A DNA stretch of 64,000 bases from Hyphomicrobiales bacterium (GTDB lineage Bacteria > Pseudomonadota > Alphaproteobacteria > Rhizobiales > Beijerinckiaceae): the NCBI GenBank assembly GCA_019075905.1, contig JAGXAM010000016.1, positions 1-64,000 on the forward strand, written 5' to 3'. How positions within the stretch are numbered: the stretch's first letter is position 1; every line of letters starts with the position of its first letter. Positions 17,765 through 26,604 of the stretch are shown piece after piece. The notes below the pieces were generated by a model. It did no database searches, was not told the DNA's origin, and saw only the letters and a list, made by a program, of their open reading frames with translations. The translations under genes were made by a program, and so were the position numbers.

Positions 17765-18766
17765 GTGACCATTCCACAGACCATGCGGCAGGTTGAGTTT
17801 ACCGGGCCCGGCGGCCCCGAAGTGATCAAACTGGCCGAGGCGCCGGTGCCGCAGCCCGGCCCCGGGCAGGCGCTTATCCGCGTCCTGGCTGCCGGCATCA
17901 ACCGGCCGGATTGCCTGCAGCGCGCCGGTGCCTATCCGCCGCCGCCGGGCGAAACTGCCATTCCCGGCCTTGAGATCGCTGGCGAGATCGTTGCCGCGGG
18001 CGCCGATGCCGGCGGGCTGCAGATCGGTGACAAGGTCTGCGCGCTGGTCGGTTCGGGCGGTTATGCCGAATATGCGCTGGCAGCGGCGCCGCTGTGCCTC
18101 GCCGTGCCGGCCGGCATGAGCATGGTTGAGGCGGCGGGCTTGCCCGAGACCTATTTTACCGTGTTCGACAATATGATGACGCGCGGGCGCCTGAAAAAGG
18201 GTGAAACCATCCTGATCCATGGCGGCTCCAGCGGCATTGGCTCGACCGCCATCCAGCTTGCCAAGGCCAATGGCGCGAGGGTGATTGCCACGGCAGGGTC
18301 GCCGGACAAGTGCGATTTTTGCCTGAAGCTCGGCGCCGACGCCGCCATTGATTATCGCAAGGAGGATTTTGTCGCCGCGACCCGCGCGCTGGTCGGCCCG
18401 GCCGGTGTCGATGTGATCCTCGACATGGTCGGTGGTGCCTATATCCCGAAAAACATCTCATTGCTGGGCTTTGAGGGGCGGCTGGTGCAGGTGGCCTTTC
18501 TGCAAAGCAGCAAGATCGAGCAGTTTGATTTCATGCCGGTGATGCTGCGCCGCCTGACGCTGACCGGCTCGACCATGCGGCCGCGTTCGGTGGCGCTGAA
18601 GGCGGAAATTGCTGCAGCCCTGCGCCGTGACGTCTGGCCGCTGCTGGCTCAGGGAAAGATGCGGCCGATCATCTTCAGGCAATTTCCGCTAGCCGAGGCG
18701 GCGGCGGCGCATGCGCTAATGGAAACCAGCGCGCATATGGGCAAAATCATCCTCAAGGTTGCCTAG
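17765..18766 (+). CDS. NAD(P)H quinone oxidoreductase (MDR/PIG3 type)
   Basis: The 333-residue medium-chain dehydrogenase has the zinc-free quinone oxidoreductase layout: RVLAAGINRPDCLQRAG, PGLEIAGEIVA, GLPETYFTVFDNM, and the nucleotide-binding HGGSSGIGSTAIQLAKA. It probably reduces quinones with NAD(P)H. The start codon is GTG at 17765 behind an AGGAG site at 17754-17758. It stands alone, 74 bases after folK. Confidence 0.92.
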   Translation: MTIPQTMRQVEFTGPGGPEVIKLAEAPVPQPGPGQALIRVLAAGINRPDCLQRAGAYPPPPGETAIPGLEIAGEIVAAGADAGGLQIGDKVCALVGSGGYAEYALAAAPLCLAVPAGMSMVEAAGLPETYFTVFDNMMTRGRLKKGETILIHGGSSGIGSTAIQLAKANGARVIATAGSPDKCDFCLKLGADAAIDYRKEDFVAATRALVGPAGVDVILDMVGGAYIPKNISLLGFEGRLVQVAFLQSSKIEQFDFMPVMLRRLTLTGSTMRPRSVALKAEIAAALRRDVWPLLAQGKMRPIIFRQFPLAEAAAAHALMETSAHMGKIILKVA

Positions 18767-18787
18767 CGGCCCTTGTTTCAGGCCGTT

Positions 18788-19180
18788 TCAGGGCTTGGTA
18801 CCGGGCAGGTCGTGCGGCTTGTCCTTGTGCACCTTGCGCATCCGGAATTGCACGCTGCGCATGCCGACCGGATGCAGCCGCCGGTAGGGTGGCGCGGGAT
18901 CGGCAATTTGCTGCTGATCCAGCACCGGCGGCGCCAGACTGTCCATGGCATCACCCATGCCCATGCCGCCCATATGGCGCAACGGCCCGAAGGAATATTC
19001 CACCCGCACATGACCGGCAATGCGTATGCAGGTCGATCCGCCGGCCACGGCGACAAAGCCGGGGCCATAGGCGGCGCATGTGTCGTTGCGCCGCGCCAAC
19101 GGCCGCGCTGCCGCGGATGGTGCAGCCAAAGCCAAGGCGGCCAGCGTTCCGGCCAGCCATGTTGCGAGGTTATCCAGCAT
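18788..19180 (-). CDS. Short secreted protein with the N-terminal porin (Porin_2) motif
   Basis: The 130-residue protein has a signal peptide (about 1-25, ending APSAAARP), then CAAYGPGFVAVAGGSTC (35-51) and IRIAGHVRVEYSFG. This matches the first strand and disulphide loop of Rhizobiales porins. No beta-barrel follows; the rest is Met/Pro-rich and basic. It may be a truncated porin or a distinct small family. I chose the ATG at 19180 because it gives a clean signal peptide. Upstream, a 17-base direct repeat (ttatccagcatggtgcg) spans the start region. Confidence 0.65.
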   Translation of the reverse strand: MLDNLATWLAGTLAALALAAPSAAARPLARRNDTCAAYGPGFVAVAGGSTCIRIAGHVRVEYSFGPLRHMGGMGMGDAMDSLAPPVLDQQQIADPAPPYRRLHPVGMRSVQFRMRKVHKDKPHDLPGTKP

Positions 19181-19340
19181 GGTGCGCAGCATTATCCAGC
19201 ATGGTGCGAATCGGACCCTGTGTCTGCAATCTCTGGTTCGCCCCACCATTGCCGTCAAACACGGCATGAACAAGGCAGCCACCTTACAAAGCCATGATTG
19301 CCTTTACAAAATCCGACTCCGGCTGGCAACGTCGGCACCC

Positions 19341-19916
19341 TCAGCCCGTCAGTCTGGCAAACAGCAGATGGTCCTGCCATTTTCCGGCAATGCGCAAATA
19401 GCCGCGCGCCAGGCCTTCCTCATGAAACTTGCAAGAGCGCAAAAGGCGGCTCGAAGCTTCATTGTGGGGCAGGCAGGCGGCCTCGATGCGATGCAGGCGC
19501 ATGACCTCGAAGGCATGCCGTGTGGCGACATTGACGGCCCGGCGCATGATGCCCTGGCGGGCAAAGGGCGCGCCCATCCAATAGCCCAGCGTCGCCGTCT
19601 GGGCGACGCCGCGCCGGATATGGCCCAATGTCAGGCCGCCCACCAGCTCAAGGTCGTCCTCGCGAAATATCAGGAAGGCCAGCGCTTCATCGATTTCGGC
19701 CTCGTGGAGCTGGCGACGAACCCGGCGGCGGAAGGCCGAACGGGTGAGATCATCCTCGGGCCACAAGGGCTCCCATGGCTCAAGAAAGGCGCGGCTCTCA
19801 CGCCGCAGGCGCGCCCAGGCCTCGTAATCACGCATTTCGGCGAGGCGCAGCATCAGCCCTTCGCCGCGCAGCACCAGCGGCTGGTTCAGGGCGGATGTGA
19901 GGCCGAACAGCGCCAT
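19341..19916 (-). CDS. RimJ/RimL-family GNAT acetyltransferase
   Basis: The 191-residue protein has the GNAT core: LVGGLTLGHIRRGVAQTATLGYWMG, the acetyl-CoA loop FARQGIMRRAV, and HRIEAACLPHNEASSRLL. It is close to RimJ-type N-alpha acetyltransferases that modify ribosomal protein N-termini, though the substrate cannot be fixed. It follows thrC by eight bases; thrC-GNAT adjacency is common in alphaproteobacteria. Confidence 0.88.
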   Translation of the reverse strand: MALFGLTSALNQPLVLRGEGLMLRLAEMRDYEAWARLRRESRAFLEPWEPLWPEDDLTRSAFRRRVRRQLHEAEIDEALAFLIFREDDLELVGGLTLGHIRRGVAQTATLGYWMGAPFARQGIMRRAVNVATRHAFEVMRLHRIEAACLPHNEASSRLLRSCKFHEEGLARGYLRIAGKWQDHLLFARLTG

Positions 19917-19924
19917 GCCCTCTC

Positions 19925-21322
19925 CTAGCTCCGCACATGCGCGGCGATGAAGCGCTCGACTGCCGCGAGGTCGGGAGGCAGAACCTGCTGGCGCTCGGGC
20001 CGGGACGCCAGATCGGCCAAATAATCAGGCAGTGCCGGTTCCTGCCCGCAGCCCGCCTTCACAGCCTCGGGGAATTTTGCCGGATGCGCGGTCGCCAGCG
20101 CCACCATCGGGGTCGCAGGATCGCGGGCGAGGCCTTCACGCGCGACTTTCACCGCCACCGCCGTATGCGGATCGAGCACATAACCCGAAGCGCGCCAGGT
20201 GCGGGCGATTTCCGCGCTGGTGGCCGCCTCGTCGGCGCTGCCGCCATCAAAATCGGCACGAATGGCGGCAAGCTGGCGCGGTGTCAGCGCATAGGCACCG
20301 CCCTGCGCCAAAGCTGCCATTTGCCCGCGCAGCGCGGCGCTGTCGCGGCCGTTGGCCTCGAACAGCAGGCGCTCGAAATTCGAGGAGATCTGAATATCCA
20401 TCGAGGGCGATTGCGTGGCGACGACGCCGCGCACATCATGGTGGCCGGTCGCCAGCGTGCGCGCCATAATGTCATTGGCATTGGTGGCGACCAGCAGGCG
20501 GGCGACGGCAAGGCCCATGCGTTTGGCGATATAGCCCGCCAGAACATCACCGAAATTCCCGGTCGGGACGCTGAAGGACACCGGGCGATGCGGCGCCCCC
20601 AGCGCCACCGCGCTGGTGAAATAATAGGTGACCTGCGCCATGATGCGGGCCCAGTTGATCGAATTGACCCCGGCCAGCCCGTGCCTGTCGGCAAATTCAT
20701 GGTGGCCGAACAGCCCCTTGATGATCGCCTGGCAATCATCGAAAGTGCCTTCCACAGCAATAGCATGAACATTGGCGGCTTGAGGGGTGGTCATTTGCCG
20801 GCGCTGCACGTCCGAGACGCGACCCCGGGGATAGAGGATGAACACATCGACCTGCGGCAGATCGGCAAAGGCTTCGATCGCTGCCGCACCGGTGTCGCCC
20901 GACGTCGCGCCGATGATGGTGGCGCGGCGGCCGCGGCGGCGCAGCTCATGATCCATGACCCGGCCAAGCCATTGCATCGCCACATCCTTGAAGGCGAGCG
21001 TCGGGCCGTGAAACAATTCCAGAATAAAGAGGTTATCGTCGATCTGCACCAGCGGCGCGACCGCCTTGTGGCGAAAGCCGCGATAGGTGGCTGCCAGTAG
21101 TTCATCGAGAGCCGGGCGCGGCAGATCATCGCCGGTGAAGGGTGCCATGACGGTGGTGGCCACTTCAGCAAAGGGCTTTCCGGCAAAGCCGGCAATCTTG
21201 TCCTTTGCCAGCTGCGGCCAGAGGGTGGGAAGATAGAGCCCGCCGTCGCGCGCCAGACCTGCCAGAAGCGCGTCACTGAAACCGAGCGGCGGCGCTTCGC
21301 CACGCGTAGAAACATAAAGCAT
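19925..21322 (-). CDS. thrC: Threonine synthase
   Basis: The 465-residue PLP enzyme has YVSTRGEAPPLGFSDALLAGLARDGGLY at the start, the PLP lysine in HGPTLAFKDVAMQWL (Lys112), and the phosphate-binding SVPTGNFGDVLAGYIAKRMGL. It converts O-phosphohomoserine to threonine. The length is typical for the fungal/proteobacterial class. It is on the same strand as SURF1 after an 84-base gap. Confidence 0.96.
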   Translation of the reverse strand: MLYVSTRGEAPPLGFSDALLAGLARDGGLYLPTLWPQLAKDKIAGFAGKPFAEVATTVMAPFTGDDLPRPALDELLAATYRGFRHKAVAPLVQIDDNLFILELFHGPTLAFKDVAMQWLGRVMDHELRRRGRRATIIGATSGDTGAAAIEAFADLPQVDVFILYPRGRVSDVQRRQMTTPQAANVHAIAVEGTFDDCQAIIKGLFGHHEFADRHGLAGVNSINWARIMAQVTYYFTSAVALGAPHRPVSFSVPTGNFGDVLAGYIAKRMGLAVARLLVATNANDIMARTLATGHHDVRGVVATQSPSMDIQISSNFERLLFEANGRDSAALRGQMAALAQGGAYALTPRQLAAIRADFDGGSADEAATSAEIARTWRASGYVLDPHTAVAVKVAREGLARDPATPMVALATAHPAKFPEAVKAGCGQEPALPDYLADLASRPERQQVLPPDLAAVERFIAAHVRS

Positions 21323-21406
21323 CGAGAGGGCTGTCCCGTATCACAATGTCTGCGCGAAGCGCCTAACACGCTGGCGCCGATCACTCAATGTGTCATGTGC
21401 GCTGCC

Positions 21407-22186
21407 TCAGACGAGGCCGCGCAGGGATTTGATCACGAAAGAGATGAACATACCCAGAATGCCGAGCGCCAGCCCAAACCAGGTCAGCGCATATTGATAA
21501 TGATTGTTGGGAATATCGGCGGCCCCCTGCAGGGGCAGCGGAAAGCGGGCAGCGCCATCTGGAGCCGGATTGACGTCCTCATCAACAATGAAGGGCGCAA
21601 CCGCTGACAGATGCTCGGCGCGGGCAATTTCGGCGGGGTCGCGGGTGAACCAGCGCCCGGTCGCAGGATCATCGGCAGGCGTGAAGAAATTGCGCGGCTC
21701 GGGCGGGCGCATGACGCCGACAATGGTGACTTCCGGCGCGGCACTATCCAGCGCCTGGTCATTAAGGTGGCGACGCGCCTCGCCCGGCGTCGCGCCGGGC
21801 ACGTAGCCACGATTGACAATGATGATGGCGCCATCGGCCTGCTGCAGGGGCTCCAGCAGGCGATAGCCGATGCTGGAAAAATGCGGGTCTTTCGGGCCAT
21901 CGCCGTCGAAAACCAGCACGCTGTCGCCGGGGAGATAATGGCCATTCAGCACGACATGGCGATAATCATAATCGCGCGGCACCAGTGTGGCCCAGAGTTT
22001 TTGCGCGGGCGGGCTTTGCGGGAGGCTGTGACTGCGCGCGGCAATTTCGGCCAGCAGCGCCTCTTTCCATTTCAGGCGGTGCAATTGCCAGATGCCAAGG
22101 CTGGTCAGCAATGTGCAGGCCAGAACCGTGGCAAGGGCCGGCCAAAACAGCCCGCGCGGTTTCGTGACGATGCCTGAATCGCTCAT
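21407..22186 (-). CDS. SURF1 family cytochrome oxidase assembly protein
   Basis: The 259-residue protein has a membrane helix near the N-terminus (LATVLACTLLTSLGIWQLHRLKWK) and a second at the C-terminus (YALTWFGLALGILGMFISFV). A soluble domain with VLNGHYLPGD, IIVNRGYVP and NNHYQYALTW lies between. SURF1/Shy1 proteins deliver heme a during assembly of aa3-type oxidases. It overlaps the DUF983 gene by four bases. The structural cox genes are not beside it. Confidence 0.93.
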   Translation of the reverse strand: MSDSGIVTKPRGLFWPALATVLACTLLTSLGIWQLHRLKWKEALLAEIAARSHSLPQSPPAQKLWATLVPRDYDYRHVVLNGHYLPGDSVLVFDGDGPKDPHFSSIGYRLLEPLQQADGAIIIVNRGYVPGATPGEARRHLNDQALDSAAPEVTIVGVMRPPEPRNFFTPADDPATGRWFTRDPAEIARAEHLSAVAPFIVDEDVNPAPDGAARFPLPLQGAADIPNNHYQYALTWFGLALGILGMFISFVIKSLRGLV

Positions 22187-22563
22187 TGCAGATGTTTGGT
22201 CGTAGCCTGCTCAGCCTTCATGCGGAATTGCTGGGCGATCAGCATGCCCTTGAGCGGACGCAACATGCCAAGGCAAACCAGCAGCGTCAGCGGGAAGAAA
22301 ATCAGCGCAATCACCCAAAGCGACGGGCTCCAGGTCAGGTCTACCCACATGGCAAGACCAAGCACGACAAAGCCGCCGATGAGGCTCACCGCGACCGCCG
22401 GGCCGTCGCCAGCATCGGCAAAGCCGAAATCGAGGCCACACACATCGCAGGTCTTGGCGACCTCAATGAAGCCCTTGAACAGATGCCCCTGGCCGCAGCG
22501 CGGGCAACGACCGGAAATGCCTGTGCCCAGAACCGATTGCGGCGGATAATAGGGTTCAGCCAA
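22183..22563 (-). CDS. DUF983 family zinc-ribbon membrane protein
   Basis: The 126-residue protein starts with a four-cysteine zinc ribbon (GRCPRCGQGHLF and CDVCGLDF), followed by two membrane helices (about 55-75 and 80-103). DUF983 genes normally lie between ctaE (coxC) and SURF1. This one is preceded by ctpA, so the front of the cox cluster has been separated. Probable accessory factor for oxidase assembly. Confidence 0.9.
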   Translation of the reverse strand: MAEPYYPPQSVLGTGISGRCPRCGQGHLFKGFIEVAKTCDVCGLDFGFADAGDGPAVAVSLIGGFVVLGLAMWVDLTWSPSLWVIALIFFPLTLLVCLGMLRPLKGMLIAQQFRMKAEQATTKHLQ

Positions 22564-22584
22564 GGCTGTCTCCTTTGCGCAATC

Positions 22585-24093
22585 TCACTTGTCGGGCTTG
22601 GAAGCAGGCGCTGCGGCCGGGGCGGCAGGCGTTGCCGGAGCCGTTGTCGCAGGTGCAGGTGCGGGCACGGCATCAGGCTTGGCGGCAGCGGCAGGTGCCG
22701 CCGGCGCCGGTGCTGGCGCTTTCGGCTGCTTGGCCGCCTCGGCGGTTGCCTTGGCGGGGACGGCGGGCAGGAAGGTCTGCTTGGTCTCCGAGACGATCTT
22801 CTTGCCGTGCAAAAGCGCTTCGGCGGCGATCAACTGATCATCAAATTTGGGGTCGGCCGGCACAAAGGCCTGTGAGCCGTGCTTCTCATCCTTGCCGTTG
22901 AGCAAGTGGCCCTTCAGCGACGCCTCGCCCTTGATCTCGTCCTTGCCGACCAGATCCTTGGGAATGGGCTCCAGAATTTTATATTGCGGCTCAATACCTT
23001 GCGCCTGAATCGAGCGGCCCGACGGCGTGTAGTAGCGCGCTGTGGTCAGGCGCAGCGCGCCATTGCCCTGGCCAAGCGGAATGATGGTCTGCACCGAACC
23101 CTTGCCGAAGGAGCGCGTGCCAATCAGCGTAGCGCGCTTGTGATCCTGAAGGGCACCGGCGACGATTTCCGAGGCCGAGGCCGAGCCGCCGTTGATCAGC
23201 ACCACCATGGGCTTGCCGCCGGAAAGATCGCCGCCCGGACGGGCGTTGAAACGCTGGGTCTCATCGAGGTGGCGCCCGCGGGTCGAGACGATCTCGCCGC
23301 GATCAACAAAGGCATTGACCACCTGAATGGCCTGATCGAGCAGGCCGCCGGGGTTGTTGCGCAGATCGATGATGTAGCCCTTGAACTTATCCGCCGGAAT
23401 GTCCTTTTTGGCCTTTGCCATCGCCTTTTTCAGGCCGGAGAAAGTCTGTTCGGTAAATTCGGAAATACGGATATAATCGATGTCGCCATCGAGAATCTTG
23501 GATTTGACCGATGCCACCTGAATCATGGCGCGTGTCAGGCTCATCGTGGTTTTCTTCTTGGCCGGGCCATGCAGCACCGTCAGCACCACCACCGAACCCG
23601 TCTTGCCACGCATTTTGTTGACGGCCTGCGCCAGGGTCAGAGTTTTGACGTCAACCCCGTCAATCGCGACGATGAGATCGCCCGAGAGGATGCCCGCCTT
23701 GGCGGCCGGCGTGCCATCGATCGGCGAGACGACTTTCAGATAGCCTTTCTCGGCTGCAACTTCGAGACCAAGGCCACCAAACTCGCCGTCGGTCTCCACC
23801 TGCATGGCGGCATAGTCCTTGGCATTCATATATTGGGAATGCGGATCAAGCTTGTTGACCATGCCATCAAGCGCGTGCTCGATCAGGATTTTTTCGTCCG
23901 GCTTGTCGACATATTCGCGGCGCACCTTGTCGAAAACATTGGTGAACAGGGACAATTCCCGGTAGGTTTCCGGCGAGGCTGCCAGAGCCGGGCCCCCAAA
24001 AAGACCGGGGTGAGACACGATCAAAGTAGCTCCGGCACCCAGCACCAAGCCCAATGCCACCAGCGGCAACTTCTTCACGGAAACCTTATTCAT
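22585..24093 (-). CDS. ctpA: C-terminal processing peptidase (S41)
   Basis: The 502-residue protein has an N-terminal membrane signal (9-26), a PDZ domain (about 100-185), and the S41 catalytic segment with Ser in SASASEIVAGAL (304-314) and Lys331 in FGKGSVQ. An Ala/Pro-rich low-complexity tail follows from about 430. It is a periplasmic protease that trims proteins from their C-terminus, probably including envelope hydrolases. I chose the ATG at 24093, which shares bases with the envC stop (ATGA); envC-ctpA coupling is widespread in proteobacteria. Confidence 0.95.
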   Translation of the reverse strand: MNKVSVKKLPLVALGLVLGAGATLIVSHPGLFGGPALAASPETYRELSLFTNVFDKVRREYVDKPDEKILIEHALDGMVNKLDPHSQYMNAKDYAAMQVETDGEFGGLGLEVAAEKGYLKVVSPIDGTPAAKAGILSGDLIVAIDGVDVKTLTLAQAVNKMRGKTGSVVVLTVLHGPAKKKTTMSLTRAMIQVASVKSKILDGDIDYIRISEFTEQTFSGLKKAMAKAKKDIPADKFKGYIIDLRNNPGGLLDQAIQVVNAFVDRGEIVSTRGRHLDETQRFNARPGGDLSGGKPMVVLINGGSASASEIVAGALQDHKRATLIGTRSFGKGSVQTIIPLGQGNGALRLTTARYYTPSGRSIQAQGIEPQYKILEPIPKDLVGKDEIKGEASLKGHLLNGKDEKHGSQAFVPADPKFDDQLIAAEALLHGKKIVSETKQTFLPAVPAKATAEAAKQPKAPAPAPAAPAAAAKPDAVPAPAPATTAPATPAAPAAAPASKPDK

Positions 24094-25418
24094 CAGCCAC
24101 CAGCTTTCGCTACCGCCGTCTTGGCCCACCAGGGATCGGGGTCGATCGGCACATGATCTTTACGCAATTCTATATAGAGGATAGCGCCTGCCCCGCCAAG
24201 TGCCAGTGTCGCAGCCTGTTGTGTTCCGGCTGCGCCCATGCGCCCCAGGGGCTCGCCGCGCAGCAGAAACTGGTTGGCGCTGACGTTGACAGAAGCCATG
24301 CCGGCGAGGAGCAGAAAATAGCCCTGGCCAGCGTTGAGAATGACCATATTGCCATAGGCGCGGTAGCGCCCGGCAAAAACCACCCAGCCGTCGACGGGCG
24401 CAAAAACGTCCGCGCCCGGGGCGACACGCAGTGAATCGCCGGTGGACTTGCCGCCATAGCCGTCATCTTCGCCAAAGCGCCGGGTGAAAATGCCATCGGC
24501 GGGCAGCAGCAGCGTGCCCTTGGTTGAAACAAAGGTCGCGGTGGGGGCAAGCCGGGCCGGATCGGCGCCGGGAGCTGCAGCCGCCGCTGCTACACGCGCC
24601 GCGGCGGCGGCATTTGCAGAAGCCAGCCTGGCATCATTGGCGCGGGCATCGGTTGCGGCGCTGAGCCGGGCTTGCATGCTGGTGATCAAATCTGCGAGAG
24701 AATTGGCCTTGGCGGCAAGCGCAGCGGCGCGGGCGGTTTCGGCGGCGAGGTTTTGCTGCGACTGCGCCTCCGCGGCCTGCCGGGTAGCGATGAGCGCGTC
24801 GAGCTGCTTCTGGCCGGCCACGAGGGTTTTCTGGTCGTTATCAAGCTTTTGCTGCTCACCCTTGACGCGCGCCTCGACGGCCAGAAGATCATGCAGATCA
24901 TGGGCCAGCGCCCGCGCCCTGGTGTTCAACTCCGGCAGCACAGCCCCCAGCAGGATCGACGAGCGGATGGCGGCGAGCATGTCGCCGGGGCGCACCAGCA
25001 CGGCCGGCGGCGGGTTGCGGCCCATGCGCTGCAGGGCGGCCAGAACCTGCGCCATGACATCGCGCTCGCCGGCGAGTTTCTGGCGCAGCGCGGCTTCGCT
25101 TTTTTGCAATTTTCCGAGCTTGATGCCATCGGCGAGGCTGGCGGCGGCCTGATCGCGCAGCCTGGTGCTGGTTGTCAGAAGCGCAGCCTCTAGGCGGGCG
25201 CGGTCGGCCCGGGTCGCCTCGATCTGCGCCTTGATCTGGCGGGTGGTGGCCGCCGATTTGGTCACCGCATCATTCAGGCTGCGCAATTCCGAACGCTTCT
25301 GGTCGATCTGACCCTGATCGGGCAAGGGGGTTTGCGCCCTTGCCGCAGTTACGACCAGAACCCCGGCCAGCAGGCCGAGGCGCGCGCCATGAAACAAGGT
25401 GGAGCGGCTGATTCGCAT
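24093..25418 (-). CDS. envC: Murein hydrolase activator EnvC-like protein
   Basis: The 441-residue protein has a signal peptide (1-28), a long coiled coil (about 33-250) and a C-terminal LytM (M23) domain. The zinc ligands of active LytM enzymes are missing: the usual HxGxD site reads LRVAPGAD and the HxH region reads LYIELR. It should therefore activate amidases for daughter-cell separation rather than cut peptidoglycan itself. The start at 25418 (MRISRSTLF) gives the signal peptide; the upstream 36 codons do not fit. Confidence 0.92.
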   Translation of the reverse strand: MRISRSTLFHGARLGLLAGVLVVTAARAQTPLPDQGQIDQKRSELRSLNDAVTKSAATTRQIKAQIEATRADRARLEAALLTTSTRLRDQAAASLADGIKLGKLQKSEAALRQKLAGERDVMAQVLAALQRMGRNPPPAVLVRPGDMLAAIRSSILLGAVLPELNTRARALAHDLHDLLAVEARVKGEQQKLDNDQKTLVAGQKQLDALIATRQAAEAQSQQNLAAETARAAALAAKANSLADLITSMQARLSAATDARANDARLASANAAAAARVAAAAAAPGADPARLAPTATFVSTKGTLLLPADGIFTRRFGEDDGYGGKSTGDSLRVAPGADVFAPVDGWVVFAGRYRAYGNMVILNAGQGYFLLLAGMASVNVSANQFLLRGEPLGRMGAAGTQQAATLALGGAGAILYIELRKDHVPIDPDPWWAKTAVAKAGG

Positions 25419-25464
25419 GGCCGATGATTCCAGCCGGGCGCGGCTTCTGGCAATAGCCAGACCC

Positions 25465-26604
25465 TCATACGGCAACGCCGCCCACCCAAACATGTTGCAG
25501 CGCAAGGCCGGAATCAAGGTGCACAAGGTCGGCGCGGCAGCCCTTGCGCAAAAAACCCAGCCCGGACTGGCGCCCGATCAGGGTGGCCGGCGTCGCCGAT
25601 GCCATGCGCAGCGCGCTTTCCAGCGGCAGGCCAAGCTTTTCGACGCTGTAGCGCAGCGCCTGCAACATGGTGAGATCGCAGCCGGCCAGCGTGCCATCAT
25701 CGAGGCGCAGCGCGCCTTCGTGGCGGCGCACGCGGCGCCCTTGCAGGCGAAATTCATCCGGGCCACCGGCTGACGGCGGCATGGCATCGCTGACAAGGAA
25801 TAACCTGTCCGCGCCCTTGGCTTTCACAGCGAGGTGCAGCGCCATATCGGCGACATGAATACCATCGCAAATGACCCCGCAAAAAGCATCGTCGCGGGTG
25901 AGGGCCGCGCCGACCATGCCGGGGGCGCGATGCGCGAGCGGGCTCATGGCGTTGAAAAGATGCGTGAAGGCCCGGGCTCCGGCATCGAGCGCCGCCGAAG
26001 CCTGGCCGGCGCTGGCGTCAGAGTGGCCGAGTGCTATGATGATACCGGCGGCGACCATATCATGGATCATGGCGGGTGTCGCCTGCGCGGGCGACAGCGT
26101 CACCAGCAATGTGCCGCAATCGGCCCCGCATAATATGGTGACATCGGCCTGGCGCATGGTGCGCACAAATTCGCGCGGATGGGCGCCGCGCCGCGCCTCA
26201 TCAATGAACGGCCCTTCGAGATGCAGGCCGATGACCCCCGGGACGCCGGCGTGACGGGCATCGCGCGCCGCCTGAAGTGCCAGCGCCATTTTGTCGGGGT
26301 GATCGGTGATGAATGTTGGCAACAGCGAGGTGGTGCCGTAGCGCTGGTGCGTTGCCGCCATGGCCGCCATGCTCGCCATGTCCGGCGTGTCATTGAGCAG
26401 GACGCCGCCGCCGCCATTGGCCTGCAGATCGATAAAGCCCGGCGCGAGAATGCCGCCCGCAAGCCGCCGGCGGGGCATGGCGGCATCGAGCGCCGAAACC
26501 GGCAGCAGCGCCGCAATGGTTTCATCGGCAATGATCAGGGCGTGATCGTCGTGCCAGCACTCGCCGTCAAATATCCGCGCACCAGTGATGGCCAGCGACG
26601 TCAT
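25465..26604 (-). CDS. nagA: N-acetylglucosamine-6-phosphate deacetylase
   Basis: The 379-residue amidohydrolase has the NagA motifs GFIDLQANGGGG, the metal Glu in GLHLEGPFID, His in IIALGHSDAS and THLFNAMSPLAHR, and ICDGIHV. It converts GlcNAc-6-P to GlcN-6-P in amino-sugar and cell-wall recycling. The ATG at 26604 overlaps the kinase stop (ATGA). The longer frame to 26862 is a shadow of the kinase gene. Confidence 0.94.
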   Translation of the reverse strand: MTSLAITGARIFDGECWHDDHALIIADETIAALLPVSALDAAMPRRRLAGGILAPGFIDLQANGGGGVLLNDTPDMASMAAMAATHQRYGTTSLLPTFITDHPDKMALALQAARDARHAGVPGVIGLHLEGPFIDEARRGAHPREFVRTMRQADVTILCGADCGTLLVTLSPAQATPAMIHDMVAAGIIIALGHSDASAGQASAALDAGARAFTHLFNAMSPLAHRAPGMVGAALTRDDAFCGVICDGIHVADMALHLAVKAKGADRLFLVSDAMPPSAGGPDEFRLQGRRVRRHEGALRLDDGTLAGCDLTMLQALRYSVEKLGLPLESALRMASATPATLIGRQSGLGFLRKGCRADLVHLDSGLALQHVWVGGVAV

